DNA from: Archegozetes longisetosus
Taxonomy: Eukaryota; Arthropoda; Arachnida; Sarcoptiformes; Trhypochthoniidae
Assembly (NCBI GenBank): GCA_018873245.2
Contig: JAEMBT020000002.1
Location: 5,596,001-5,660,000 of the forward strand
DNA length: 64,000 nt
Reading direction: 5' to 3'
Shown: in pieces, positions 35,927-47,332 of the stretch
Numbering within the stretch: position 1 is the first letter of the stretch
How the letters are laid out: every line of letters starts with the position of its first letter
The notes under the pieces: generated by a model
What the model was told of the DNA's origin: nothing
The model's database searches: none
Seen by the model: only the letters and a program-made list of their open reading frames with translations
Translations under genes and position numbers: made by a program

Positions 35927-36283
35927 CAGGCAGTTTTGAAATGAAATCGTCTTAGCAGAGAAAAATTAATTCCGAGTCGGTCATTGCATTAGTCATTTTT
36001 TCAAATCTATAATCTGTGATTTTCGTTAAAATTGAATTGTGTTGGCTTTGTTACAATTTAAACTCTTTGACTCAACATAACTTACCGAATTTTATGATAG
36101 ATTTCAGTCGAGAGATCTTAGAAAATGAGTCGTAGAGTTTAATTTTTCACAAGATCAAAACCATTAATTAGATTCTAACGAAAATCACAGATTTTAGATT
36201 CAAAATAATGATAGACTTGGTGCCAATTTTTCTCTGCTAAGGTGCTTGCATTTTAAGATTTTCTGAACGATCCAGTAATAAAG
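35927..36283. mobile_element. Foldback MITE 2, about 350 bp
   Basis: Inverted ends ACTAGGTCGTTCAG on the left and complement of ACTGGATCGTTCAG on the right, with a second matched block TTAGCAGAGAAAAATT about 30 bp inside each end and CTGTGATTTTCGTT further in. TA flanks both sides. It lies 16 bp from the previous MITE. Confidence 0.75.
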
Positions 36284-38059
36284 TGATCAAAAGGACTAAT
36301 AAATTATTGACCAACTTTTGAGACGAAAACTTAGAGCAATTAATAAGTTTATCTTCGCTTATAATTTATTAATGAATATAACTTTCTGGAATAATATACA
36401 ATTCAAATTAACTTATGTTCAAATCACATTTCATGAAACAATTTAGACATTTTAAATAAATAAAACTTCAGTTTATAGTACAAAGTTTAACAAATACTAT
36501 TTAACAAAAAAGGTATGCTTATCATAAAACAAATAAGAAACTATGAATCACTTCTTATCTTATCAAAAGTGAATTGAATAATCAGTAGCCAGAGCTGAAA
36601 ATTAAAAGTAAATAACTTATAAATAAAAATCTGTAAAGGTGCGTTAACACGATTGAATATTTTCTAGCAAGTATCCAAAACATAAGTTTCAAATAAGATT
36701 TAAAACTAAAACTTTGCTTTTACACAGCAAAACAAATTTATAAAATAGTTTGAGTATAACCAATTGAGGCCAAGTACTGAAACAGTGCTCGAAAAGAGGT
36801 GTGTTACTTAACTCAAATATTTTGATAAAGACGATTTTGATTGGAAGTTGCACTAAAACATGTTTCAAAAGTAGAACACTGGCCAAAGTTTAATAAACAT
36901 GTTTCATGTTTCGGAAATTTATTTCAAGTTTGCAAAACACTTGAAACATAGCATTTAAACGACGAAACAAATTTCATAGAAAAAATCTGGTGAACATATT
37001 TCAAAAATTTTTGTCGTGTAAATGCATCCTAAATAATTATAATTAATAGATGCGTGAGATTAAAACCTAGCATTTGCGACGCCGCCATCGGCCAAAACGC
37101 ATCATATAGTTTGTTTGACAAAGAACTTACCAATTTTTGCACGGATATTTTGAACATCTTCACTCATCTAGACCTATACTTCAGATATTGCTAACTATAT
37201 TGCTAATCATTTCTTAGATGATAGCCCCTACTTTGTCTGACGTTAGCATTAACCTAAGTCCGCGCATGTTTAATCAGGTTAAACTCGGGAGCTCTCAGGT
37301 ACGTCTAGAAATTAATCATGAGCAAATTTCCTTTGAAACCAATCAATAATAACATGGGCCTTAAGGATAGTGCTATTGTTCTATTAGCAAGCATGCACGA
37401 ATAATTTAAATTGGAGCATGAACCTGACTCAGGTTTCTATCGCCACACCCGAACTTCAGTATGAACCTGGGTTTGTATTGTTTAATAACTGATAGTAATA
37501 GAAATAATCACTACAAAACTCTTCCTCTACGAAGGAAAACACATATCCATTTATTATTTACAAATAGTCGTCTACTAAAATGATTATAAAGTCTTATTAC
37601 AGATTCAACACTTAAGCTTTCATTAAATCAAAGCCCGATACACTCTTTCCTCCTCTATTTTCAATCATTTTAAATCATATTTTCCTCATACACACAACGT
37701 ATTGATCTGTAAACTAATGTTTCCCATCCCTGACAGAATTAAAAACTCAGTAAAATGTAAAATTTCGGTTGTGCAGGCAGTTGCTTAGAGAAATACTCTA
37801 TCCCTGACTTTAACCCTAAAACTCGGTTTTTTGTGTAGTAAATATTGTAAACATTATAATTATTATTATGTGTGAGTATTTAATTGTATAATAGTTGTTT
37901 CAACAAAAGATATCAAAACAGGGGCGATGTATATCTTTAGAAGAATGATTAAAACATAAAAATGATTATTGCCTTCAACTGATCTATGGATGATAATATT
38001 GATTTGGTCAAAGAGAAATTTGCCCTTCAATGGAAAAAGACAAAATTTTTACAAAACTC
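36284..38059. other. No gene recognised
   Basis: AT-rich. The frame at 36689-36886 on the minus strand has no homologue in the window and no signature. Nothing supportable. Confidence 0.4.
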
Positions 38060-38900
38060 GATCAAAAATGAATCACATAATCTCCGCCATTGTCTATGAC
38101 CCTCTGTATCTGATCTTGCCATCTCTTCAAAACATTCCTCTTGAGTTGACCCTATTTTGCATCTGTAATAAGTGATAGCTCTAAATGATTCTCTTTTTGG
38201 ATCCATAAGTTCTCATTGAGAGAATGAATTGATTTTTTGTAAAATTAATTTTAAACACTTATAATAAGACAAAAATTTTCAGAATGCGTATGTAAGGTCT
38301 TATATAACTGTAGTTCTCTTATACATAAAATTTTCATCCTAGCACCACTAAATGGCAACTAGCTAAAAACCTTTTGACCAAATTGATAGTTATATTTATA
38401 TTCTAATCAATTGTCTGAAGACGTACACAACCTCCGATTTGATATCTTTGTTGAAACAAATTCTTGAACACACGCTTGAGTCATCGTTGCAGTTAAATTT
38501 AAATTAGCAACTTAGGTAATACTAAGTAGTTACCATCGTTGCCCTAGAACTCATTCAATACTTTTAGGGATTTTTACATACGAATATAGAGGCTTTAAAG
38601 ATATGGATTTTCGCAGCCTGCACAACCGAAATCCTATCCAATGATACTCGTCAACGAAAACAGTTTTCTCCCAACCATTGAAGTCTAGATAAAGTTCTGC
38701 AAGCCTCTTTCTGCATGTATAGGATTCAATTTGGTTTTTTAATGCGCAACGCATCAAAATTGTTTACTTTCTGTTAATTTCTGAGAAATAATCTAATTTG
38801 AATGTCTGAATTAATATAACTTTTGATTCTTGTGATGTTCTTCAATGACATACAAAGCAATTTGAGGTTCCTGATCAATATTGGTCATATGCGCTCATCT
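38060..38900 (-). pseudogene. Mariner/Tc1-type transposase relic
   Basis: On the minus strand 38757-38551 reads CRKRLAELYLDFNGWEKTVF followed by VDEYHW, which fits the first catalytic box region of this superfamily. About 450 bp further the frame LKRWQDQIQRVIDNGGDYV (about 38130-38070) resembles the usual C-terminal end. The middle, with the second and third catalytic residues, is unreadable. TIRs not found. Confidence 0.45.
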
Positions 38901-39899
38901 GGAAGATTTGTGCGATGCATAAGGTCTCTAAATTACAACAGTTATAAGTTACTTAAAGTTCCACAAAACAAAAATAATAGAAATCAATACTTGTTCTTGC
39001 AAATCTCCGAACCCATTTGTTAACAGCACACATGTCAAATTTGAGAGTTCTCGAAATATTTTGTTATTAAGCATCGGGCTAGGACCGAGTTATCTTACTA
39101 AGTTTGATTTCTGTCAAACATTTACCATCAGTTTGGGAAGTATTATTATAACAATTGAGAAACTTCATTTTACTCTTTTGTTTTGTAATCATAGAATAGT
39201 TGAATTAAAACATACTTTTTGAGTGAGGTCAAAGTGTTCTAGTTTATTAAAATTTGACATGAAATCGAGAAACATAAAAAATTTTTTATACAGTAAAATT
39301 GGTAAGCATGCCTTTTAATTGTGTTAATTTTAAAATAATGAACATTTACACAATGATAATAAGTTTATAATGACACTGCAAAAAAATAAATACTATAATA
39401 TAATCAGATTTATAAATATTAAGATTTGTTCAATAAAGTATGATATCAGACAAATTAATGAGAGATTTCTTTAATCATTTACTCGAGTCCTCAGTCAGCT
39501 AAATTATATATTATTAATTGTTATGATAATTCATTTTCAAAAATCAGAAGGAATTTAATTAGCATATTATGCACTGTCAAGTTAAGAGTTGTACAAACTT
39601 TGAATAGTTCAATTTAATAAACTATTATTTTGCACGTTCGTGGTAATTTTTGATCCAGAAAACTTTCAATTTTTTCAATGGTATAGAATTTAGATGACTA
39701 TCGAGATTTCACATTATTGAATCACTTAAAATGAACCTGAATTAAATTGAAATCTCTCAATAACAAATGCATGTGAAGTATTAACTTATACGTTTCTCTA
39801 CTCATGTCTATTAAATTATCAAAGAATGATTATTTAAGGGTACTCGAATAATATTGAAGTTGAAGTTTGATCTCGATATACAGAAGGATTTCTTATAAT
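38901..39899. repeat. Array spacer, unit of G5; no genes
   Basis: From about 39560 the sequence is collinear with 22200-22350 downstream of G3 (AATTTTTGATCCAGAAAAC). The left part shows nothing. Confidence 0.45.
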
Positions 39900-41407
39900 T
39901 TACGGCAGTAGTGCAGATCTGTTCTCATTTTGTTCTATCGATTAAGAATAACGTTATTTATCTTTTAATTTGAATTACACTAATAGATGACTTACGATAA
40001 GCTTCCCCTTGTTTGTTTTTCTTCCAACAAAGATAGGATACGATCGACACAAATAGTACCACAGTCGAAATTACGGTAGCGACTATAGACCAATGAAATG
40101 GGGAAACGTATTGAGAGTCTTCTTCAACATTAGAAGTATCAGAGGTTATTCTTGTCTTAAGATCAACTGTTGAATTGTTGTCACTCTGTTAGATATTTTT
40201 ATGGTTAAAGATCTTTACCTAACTTTAAACTTAACTTACTCGCACTTCCTTTGTTGTATTGTGGGCCAGATCAAGTAATAAAGTTTGAGGTGTTTGTGAA
40301 ACTGTTGAGTATTCATCAGAAGAAGCCTACTCAAAGATAAATTATCAAAATTTTATTATAAATCTGATTCATAGATCGACTGAGAACTCACATCATATAA
40401 GATGTTATCCGTCATATTTATTTCTGATTTCCCAACACATTTGTAATTTTGACCGGAAGGAAGACAAAGATCCTTACAACCGTTTTCAAAGCAGCGGTTT
40501 CGAGCAATTGGTCGTTTGGAAGTATCAAAAATAGTTAAACAATCAACATGATTATCATAACCAACAACTCGTTCGGGCTTATTCCCTGAAACGCTATCAA
40601 TTAATGTACAGTATATGCTTTTGAAAAAAGCCCAACAAATACGATCCCCAAAAACATCCATTGAGTTGGCAATTCGTAAGTACTGTTTCTCATTCCTTAA
40701 AATGATTTTGTAATTTCCTGAATAATCAGTAAATCCTAAATTGTATTCTAATTTGTCGATGAAGAATAGTCTTTGATTCATTGAGTCAATAGCTAGAATT
40801 GGCGTTTCCTTAAATGCATAATTCTTAAGTAAGTATGTCGCACCACTGCCGTCCTGATTTGCTCTTATAATTGCCGCTTTTTCCTCTTTGTTGTTCCATT
40901 CGGACAAGAAAAGTAATCCTTTCATAGGGTCTACTCTAATGTCAGTCACTCTCCCCTCTTGTTCTGTAGATAATCAAACTCTTTATGGGATCTGTTATAT
41001 GGAAAACTTTTATGCAGAAACATTTGTTATCGTAATAGTAAATCAACTCGTGAACACAATCCAAACCAAATGCAGAAACATTGCCATCGACGAAGTCACT
41101 CGTTTCATTAATAATAAAGTGCTGGTTGCCTATTATTATTTGTGCTTTTTTGATGATATCGTTTTCCAAAAAAAGAGCATATTCTTTATCCAAACAGTAA
41201 TTGAAAAACCTAATAGTATTACTGGAGTTGTAGAGGCTCTTTTTTAATGTGACGGGCATCGTAAAAATGATGCAATTGAATGCCATTTTTATAAATACAA
41301 CTAGCAAGAATCGGTCCATAATCAAATAAACTCAAACGGTGATTTGATTCCACTAAGCAACAGTTGAATCCTAAAAATATCAAAACAATTCCAAATAATA
41401 AGTTCAT
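39900..41407 (-). CDS. Beta YWTD receptor G5, four exons, two frame breaks
   Basis: Exons 41407-40392, 40326-40240, 40185-39996 and 39934-39900, all with GT-AG junctions in the same phases as G3 (0, 0, 1). Leader MNLLFGIVLIFLGF (an in-frame Met also at 41428). Exon 1 is broken twice, each time by one extra base in a homopolymer: six A at 41245-41240 and four G at 40956-40953 (minus strand). Otherwise the propeller is continuous (LIYYYDNKCFCIKVFHITD, LLFLSEWN, ANQDGSGATYLL, LFFIDKLEYNLGFTDYSG, ICWAFFKSIYC). The EGF part keeps four Cys (RCFENGCKDLC, NYKC). Stalk, TM helix (WSIVATVISTVVLFVSIV) and tail (QQNENRSALLP, stop at 39900) are open. Recent pseudogene, assembly error, or frameshifted gene: cannot be told from sequence alone. 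Confidence 0.7.
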
Positions 41408-41728
41408 TTCTTGTTTTAAGTCAATCAACTAATGCACTAAAATATTCAATACAAATGAGTCAATTATTATGATTTCAGCCTAATTGTGTAATAGGCAACT
41501 CGTCCGTGAACTGGAATAATTGGTTTTGCCCACGCCCATATTATTGGTATACCTATAATCAAGTTGTCAATAACTGTATTAGACATTTCAAGAATCAAGT
41601 GTTATGTCGAGAGCGAAACAATGAGGTGATTATTTATTTGTTATGAATGCGTTGACAGTGATACATACACATTATATCACATGGATATTACATAATGTAT
41701 AATACATCAGACCACTTATAGTCTAATG

Positions 41729-42495
41729 TAGTGAAGAGCATAAGCTAGCTGTGAGCTGAGCTGCACTTTGAGCTGCGCTGCGCTTGAAGCCCAATTTTAG
41801 TTGTCTTCGAGCTTGTAGGTTCAAGCTTCAAGCTCAGGTTATGATGAAGTGCAGCTCAAGCTTAAGCTCAGGCTCAAGCTGTTGAGCTTCGAGCTCAGCT
41901 CATTTGAGGCCGATTTATTTAATAAAGCAAAAAAACACTATTAACTGTAGATAATAATGATTATTGAATTGCTTCTCGTATGTTAGCAAATTAGGTTTCA
42001 ATTAGATCTATCGAATTGAATGATGAGTTGCATTTCTGAATTACGAATTATTGTTTTCAAAATAATTTTCACTTTAAACTGAAATTTAATGCAATAACTG
42101 TTTATTTGAGGAGAGAATTGTTGTTTGAAACTGTTTTCAACATGACAAGAAAGTGAAATACAATCAGAAGTATCACAATTATTGATAAGTGATGCCGATG
42201 TCAAAATTTGAATTCACTCTTCAAACTTTACGATCAAAATTAATAGATTTTTGCGCAAATACTTCATTATAACTTGAGATAAATACATGTTACAAAGATT
42301 ACTACTCATTATTTTAATTTTTAATTTTTAACATAAGCTCAGTAGCGCAGCTCACAGCTTGGACCCGAGCTTCTTAGTGCAAGTGCAGCTCAGGCCAAAT
42401 TTAACAAAAGCGCAGCTCAAAGCTCAAAAATTTTGAGCTGCGCTTATAGAAGCTCGAGCTTGAAGCTCAAGATTTCAGACCAATGCTCTTCACTA
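41729..42495. mobile_element. Non-autonomous hAT-like element with 8-bp TSD
   Basis: Termini TAGTGAAGAGCAT and complement with exact duplicated GTCTAATG at 41721-41728 and 42496-42503. Both ends consist of about 150-190 bp of imperfect AGCTC/GAGCT units (for example CAAGCTCAGG, GAGCTGCGCT), which is why the region looks palindromic at many registers. The AT-rich middle has no transposase. Confidence 0.85.
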
Positions 42496-42778
42496 GTCTA
42501 ATGTGTTTTTCTATTACTGTCATCTATTTTTAGTTCAATCAAATGTCTTTTAGCAAACAATTGGTTTAAAAATCTTAAAATGAGCGAAAAGAAATCTAAA
42601 CCTTAAGGATCTGCTTAGGTAAAACATAATAAAAAGAGGCATCATATAATAACTCCATAACTCTAATTTGGAGGGTGGCTTGCATAAAGCATCATATACT
42701 TTACGAATGAAGTGAAGTTATTGAAAAGTATATGTATTATGCATAACAATACTTCTATGACACAGTATTGTACATATG

Positions 42779-43140
42779 TAAGGAGTTCAAAAAGTAAACC
42801 ATATCATGCAGAAGCGTTTCACTTGCAAATCATATTTGTGTATATTTTTGATTGAATATGTTAGCCTAAACATTAGGAAAAAATTGATATTGCATTGCAC
42901 TAGAAACAAATTACTTCAGTTACAAGAGTGTCCAGCATAGATTCAGCTCGTTTTTATCAGCTTTTTCCACAATTCAGTAAAATATGAAAGAGTTTTATGA
43001 AGAAATAGCAAATGTTTATAGTGATAAATTTCTAATTTTTTCTAATGTTTATGCTGATGTTTTTGGCCAAAAATAAACACATATGTAATTTGCAAGTGAA
43101 ACACTTCTACATCATCTGGTTTACTTTTTGAAGTCCCTAT
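42779..43140. mobile_element. MITE with 65-bp inverted repeats
   Basis: Left arm TAAGGAGTTCAAAAAGTAAA (continuing ACCATATCATGCAGAAG), right arm the complement starting from TAGGGACTTCAAAAAG; the CGTTTCACTTGCAAAT block is paired too. TA flanks fit a Tc1/mariner-type MITE. No frame. Confidence 0.8.
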
Positions 43141-43284
43141 GTACCTGAAGACATTTTCATTTATTAATATTTTGCCAACGCTAATCGAAACGCAATCAGT
43201 GTTTCAACATAAAAATTTCGTGAATCACTTAAAACTATTGTTATTTCGCTTATCAGTAAGTGAAACGGCGCTACTTTTAATTAA

Positions 43285-43730
43285 AAACGAGCTTCAAGCT
43301 CAAATCCTGAGCTTGAAGCCAGACCAAAGACTCAGCAGCTCAAAATTTTGTTGAGCTGAGTCGCGCCTATGGGTTGACCATGAAAATAATGTATAGTTAC
43401 TGGTCTTAAATCGACAAGTATATATTCTAAACGGAATCAGGTTTTTATCTAAAGCGTTTATTAGTTCAGATCAGAAATTTATTCTTATCATAAACTGTAA
43501 TATAAGACCACTTCTAAATTACTTTAGACAAGTAGTGAAAGTTAGACAATATTGAAAATCTTTCATTTATAAATTATCCTATTTAAATAAGAAAAATAAT
43601 TCTTTGATGTTAAGTCGAGCTGAGCTTGAAGCTCAGCTTTCAAATTTTAAGTTTGCGCTCGAGTTACTCTTGTGACTATGAAGCTGAGCTGGAAGAGCAG
43701 CGCAGCTCAAAGCTATCTTACGCTTATCAC
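43285..43730. repeat. Second, degraded AGCTC-rich hAT-like element
   Basis: GAGCTTCAAGCTCAAATCC at 43289 and GAGCTGAGCTTGAAGCTCAG near 43617 resemble the subterminal units of the element at 41729; the right end, read on the minus strand, starts TAGTGATAAGCGTAAGATAG. The left terminus is not clear. Confidence 0.55.
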
Positions 43731-43795
43731 TACTTATAATAGATTAAGTAAAGAAACTTATAAAATTGTTTTGTTTGCATAGAACCTATTTGTTT

Positions 43796-44409
43796 AGGTT
43801 ATACCCCGATTTAGACATCCACTTTATAGACATTAGATTGTTAAACATTTGATTAGACAAATTTTCAAGCTATTCAAAATAATTCTTTCAATGCATTCAC
43901 ATATCTGATACTTTTGAAACAATTGTATATTAATTAAACTGAAAATGAACTATATTGAATCTCACATCTACTAACCTGCTAATCTTATAATCTCATGAGA
44001 ATTAAAGTATTTAAAAGGTGCAAAACGCAAGCCCATTCAATTATTTTCCAAATGAAAGAAAAGTGATCTTCACCTTGAGTCCATTCAGTTCGATATACCA
44101 ATTTGTTATTTGATCAGAATTTTTCTGAATATTTATTAATATATCTAAATTTCATTTATTGGTTAAAGTTTGTGTAATCTATCCGAAAACTATGTATGAA
44201 TTAAATTTCATTAAATCAACCAAAATGAAAAGTGATTATTTTTTAAAATTAAATTTAATTAGATTGATTAGAATTAACATCAATAATCTCATAACCAGAT
44301 CCCATAATCTTAATTAGGAAAAAATTAGTCTATGAAATGAAGAGTCTATCAATCGGTTGTATATGAAGTGGATGTCTATAAAGTGAGTGTCTATCAACTG
44401 GGAAGATAC
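43796..44409. mobile_element. MITE with diverged inverted repeats
   Basis: Left GGTTATACCCCGATTTAGAC with CACTTTATAGAC; right complement reads GGTATCTTCCCAGTTGATAG with CACTTTATAGAC. About 37 bp of pairing with mismatches. No frame inside. Confidence 0.6.
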
Positions 44410-45960
44410 CATTTGTTTACATGTGAAATATTTTCTTGAAGATTCTCTCTGAACAGCGCCGTAATCGGGTTTTCAGTTAGGGTGTTCACAAATTAATTTT
44501 TGATTTTAAATTTATAAAGAACTTTCAATGAAATTAAACAGTAGATTTTAATTTAATTTTATTTATGAAAATTTTTAAACAATGATATTATTACTGCTTT
44601 TAAATCAAGTTTAAGTCTTCCTACTTTTGTCATTCTAATCTTCGTTATTTAAGTATAGAAAATCCTAATGCTTAGAGACTTACACTTAAATGTTCAAAAA
44701 TTCTTTAGGGGAACCCATACCCCTCTGCCTACCTCGAGTTACGGCTAAATGTTTGATAAGTTTGTAGAAATATTTCTTTATCTCAAGTTTACATAAGCTT
44801 TAGAAATATTTGTAAAATCTTCTTATTGGGAAGCTTTCTCGACAAACATCTAGAATTTTCTTTATGACACTAGTTAAAACGTAATCGCTAACGCAAAGTT
44901 CGTATTTTTAACTTGTAACAGCTATGCTACAATAAAACGACATTTCATTGGCATTAAATTCTATAGGGTTTCTAACATCATGAGAGACTAGGAATAAAAA
45001 TCATCTAGACGTCATAATGTCCAAAATAAACTCATGATTTGTGTCGAAACATTACTGGAAGTTATATTTTCATAGGGAACTTTCTGGGACGTTTTTAGAA
45101 ATATTTATATTAAAGAGAAATTTTCTCATCATTTAAACATAATTGATCTCAGATTCATGAAACTAATTAGATGTCTTTTAAAAGTAAGTATTTTTTGTTA
45201 GATAGTTATTGCTCCTTGACAACTGTCTATATTTTATAAAATAATTGAGAACAGGTCAGAAAGTTTAAACATCAATTATTAAATGAGCGGTCTCTTAGAA
45301 ATTTTATTTACATCACTACTTATTGCTTCAAATTTTATGCTATTCATTCAATAAAGTTGATAAAAAAAGTCTAGATTTATTTTTATTACATTGGTGAGAG
45401 CTTCAAAAAAAGTTTATTTTTGTAAGTTTTAAGTATATTTCAAAATTTATCTAAAACTGAATTAAAAAGTGAAAATTCATATTTTGTGAAATATTTCTAT
45501 TATCTATATTTAAGAAGTTTGGTAAAATAATCTTATTCTGCTTAAATTTTAAAACTATTTCAAATAACCAATTTCTGGTTTATATATTTATGTTAAAATT
45601 TAGATTCAGTTTTCAATTACAATGCCTTACGCTAAAATAGCCTGAACCAGTTTTTGGAAGTTTTTAAAATGCCATTGACCTGATACTAGTCAATAATGTT
45701 ATTACGCTAACTTTCGATAAGCCAAATAACACTACTTATAAAAACCATATAAAAAAATTTACAGGTTATTTTGTTTGCATAGAACTTAATATTAAACTCA
45801 ATATCTTCGGGTAACTCTATTTTTAGACTTATATTCCTCAACAGATTATTGTCCTTATTTTAAAAGTATTTGTCTATTAAACTTCAGTCTATTTAATCAA
45901 AATAAACTAATATTCAAGTTAAGTAAAGGACTAAATAATTTAGAACTTGAGCCCATCCGA
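44410..45960. repeat. Array spacer upstream of beta gene G5; no genes
   Basis: Collinear with 52360-53820 and 60230-61370. The clearest block, 45400-45750, is shared as GCCTTACGCTAAA, TTTTTGGAAGT and ACACTACTTATAAAA in all three. It ends at the VQ exon relic, as in the other units. Confidence 0.6.
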
Positions 45961-46060
45961 AACTTTCGACGGCCATGGCTGACTGTGAAACAGCGAAATG
46001 CGAAACAACTAGTTTCGCGGCTGAAATTACAGTTGTTAGTTGTTACACAATGGGTACTGC
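45961..46060 (-). pseudogene. Decayed VQ-protein exon fragment (copy 2)
   Basis: About 100 bp matching 61980-62090 of the VQ gene (GGCTGACTGTGAAACAGCGA, AACTAG-TTCGCGGCTGA). No open frame. Confidence 0.75.
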
Positions 46061-47324
46061 TATAAATCAGATTAAACCTCTATTCTAGTTCTTAGTCTTT
46101 ATATGTCGACAAAAAAAATGTAACCCGCTGGATCCACAAGCATATAGTTTTGGTAAGCATATAGCTCTCGTATTGGTGTCAGTTTCGCAGAAATCAATTT
46201 AGCAGAATGACATTTTAACAAGTCAGTTTAGCCGAAACAGATTAAAATAAATTTTACAACTCATTTTTTCAAATCTTAGGGTTTGTTTGCTGATTCAGAC
46301 TTACCAATGCAAAATAAAAAATTTCATAGTAATCAACAGAGTTAGATAAAAGCTTAAGCATCAATACCCAATAGAAGATAACAAATCTAAAAACATTTGA
46401 TTAAATATTAGATTTTTCTAGATTCATTTTCATTAATATTTGAACTCGATTTTTAAATCTTAAATGATATAAACTTTTAACCTATTAATAGAGTTATAAA
46501 AAATATTTACTCATGTTTTTTGAATAGTTGAATAAAATTTTTAGTTTTTATATTTACTAATTTGGCTTAATTCCTATATATAGTATATCAATGTTCCAAA
46601 AACTTTCAGAATTAATTACATCAATATTGAAATATTTTTTGCGTAGAATATCAAGTGTGTACTCAAATCATATATTCTTAGAACTCGAGCTTCTCATAAT
46701 GACTTTGAAAAAAGTGATCTTCTAAAGTCTAAACTGAGAAGAGGAAAGTAGAGAAATTGAACTTTTCAGTTAAACTGACTTGTTAAAATACCATTTTACA
46801 AAACTGACTCCTACTACCCAAACATCTGATGAATTGTAAAGCAAGTAAAGGCCCACTACAAAATTGCACAAAAAACCCAAATTTCGAAGCAATAATGAGA
46901 GAATTTAAAGCATTCTCTGATTATGCAGATGTTTAGGCATGAGGCATGAGCTGACTTTGACTTCAACTTTGACAGTTTCAATCAAGATGGATCATTTTTG
47001 TAGTATTTATAGTCTTAAATAATGTTTATAGAAGTTTCAAACATTTTACTCATTAATTTTTACTTTTGGCCGAAAGTTATTCGCAGATAACTCTCGAACA
47101 TCATTTATTTTAGAAATTTTCGGCTATAAAATTAATCGAAGAATACTTTGCTTTGCAAGAAAATTTTATTTTAAATTTTCTAAATCTTTAATGAACTTAT
47201 TAGAATTGAAAATAGAGCCAAATACTACAATGTAATCGCTAACTTAAAAAGGCCGCCGTTTACTCTGATTTTTGTTCTAATGGATAACATTCATCAACTA
47301 TTGTTTGAACAAAAGTAGAAATTA
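46061..47324. repeat. Array spacer, unit of G6; no genes
   Basis: 46830-47000 matches 17290-17450 (CAAATTTCGAAGCAATAATG). The stretch ends at the target duplication of the hAT element. No gene seen. Confidence 0.5.
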
Positions 47325-47332
47325 CTCACAAG

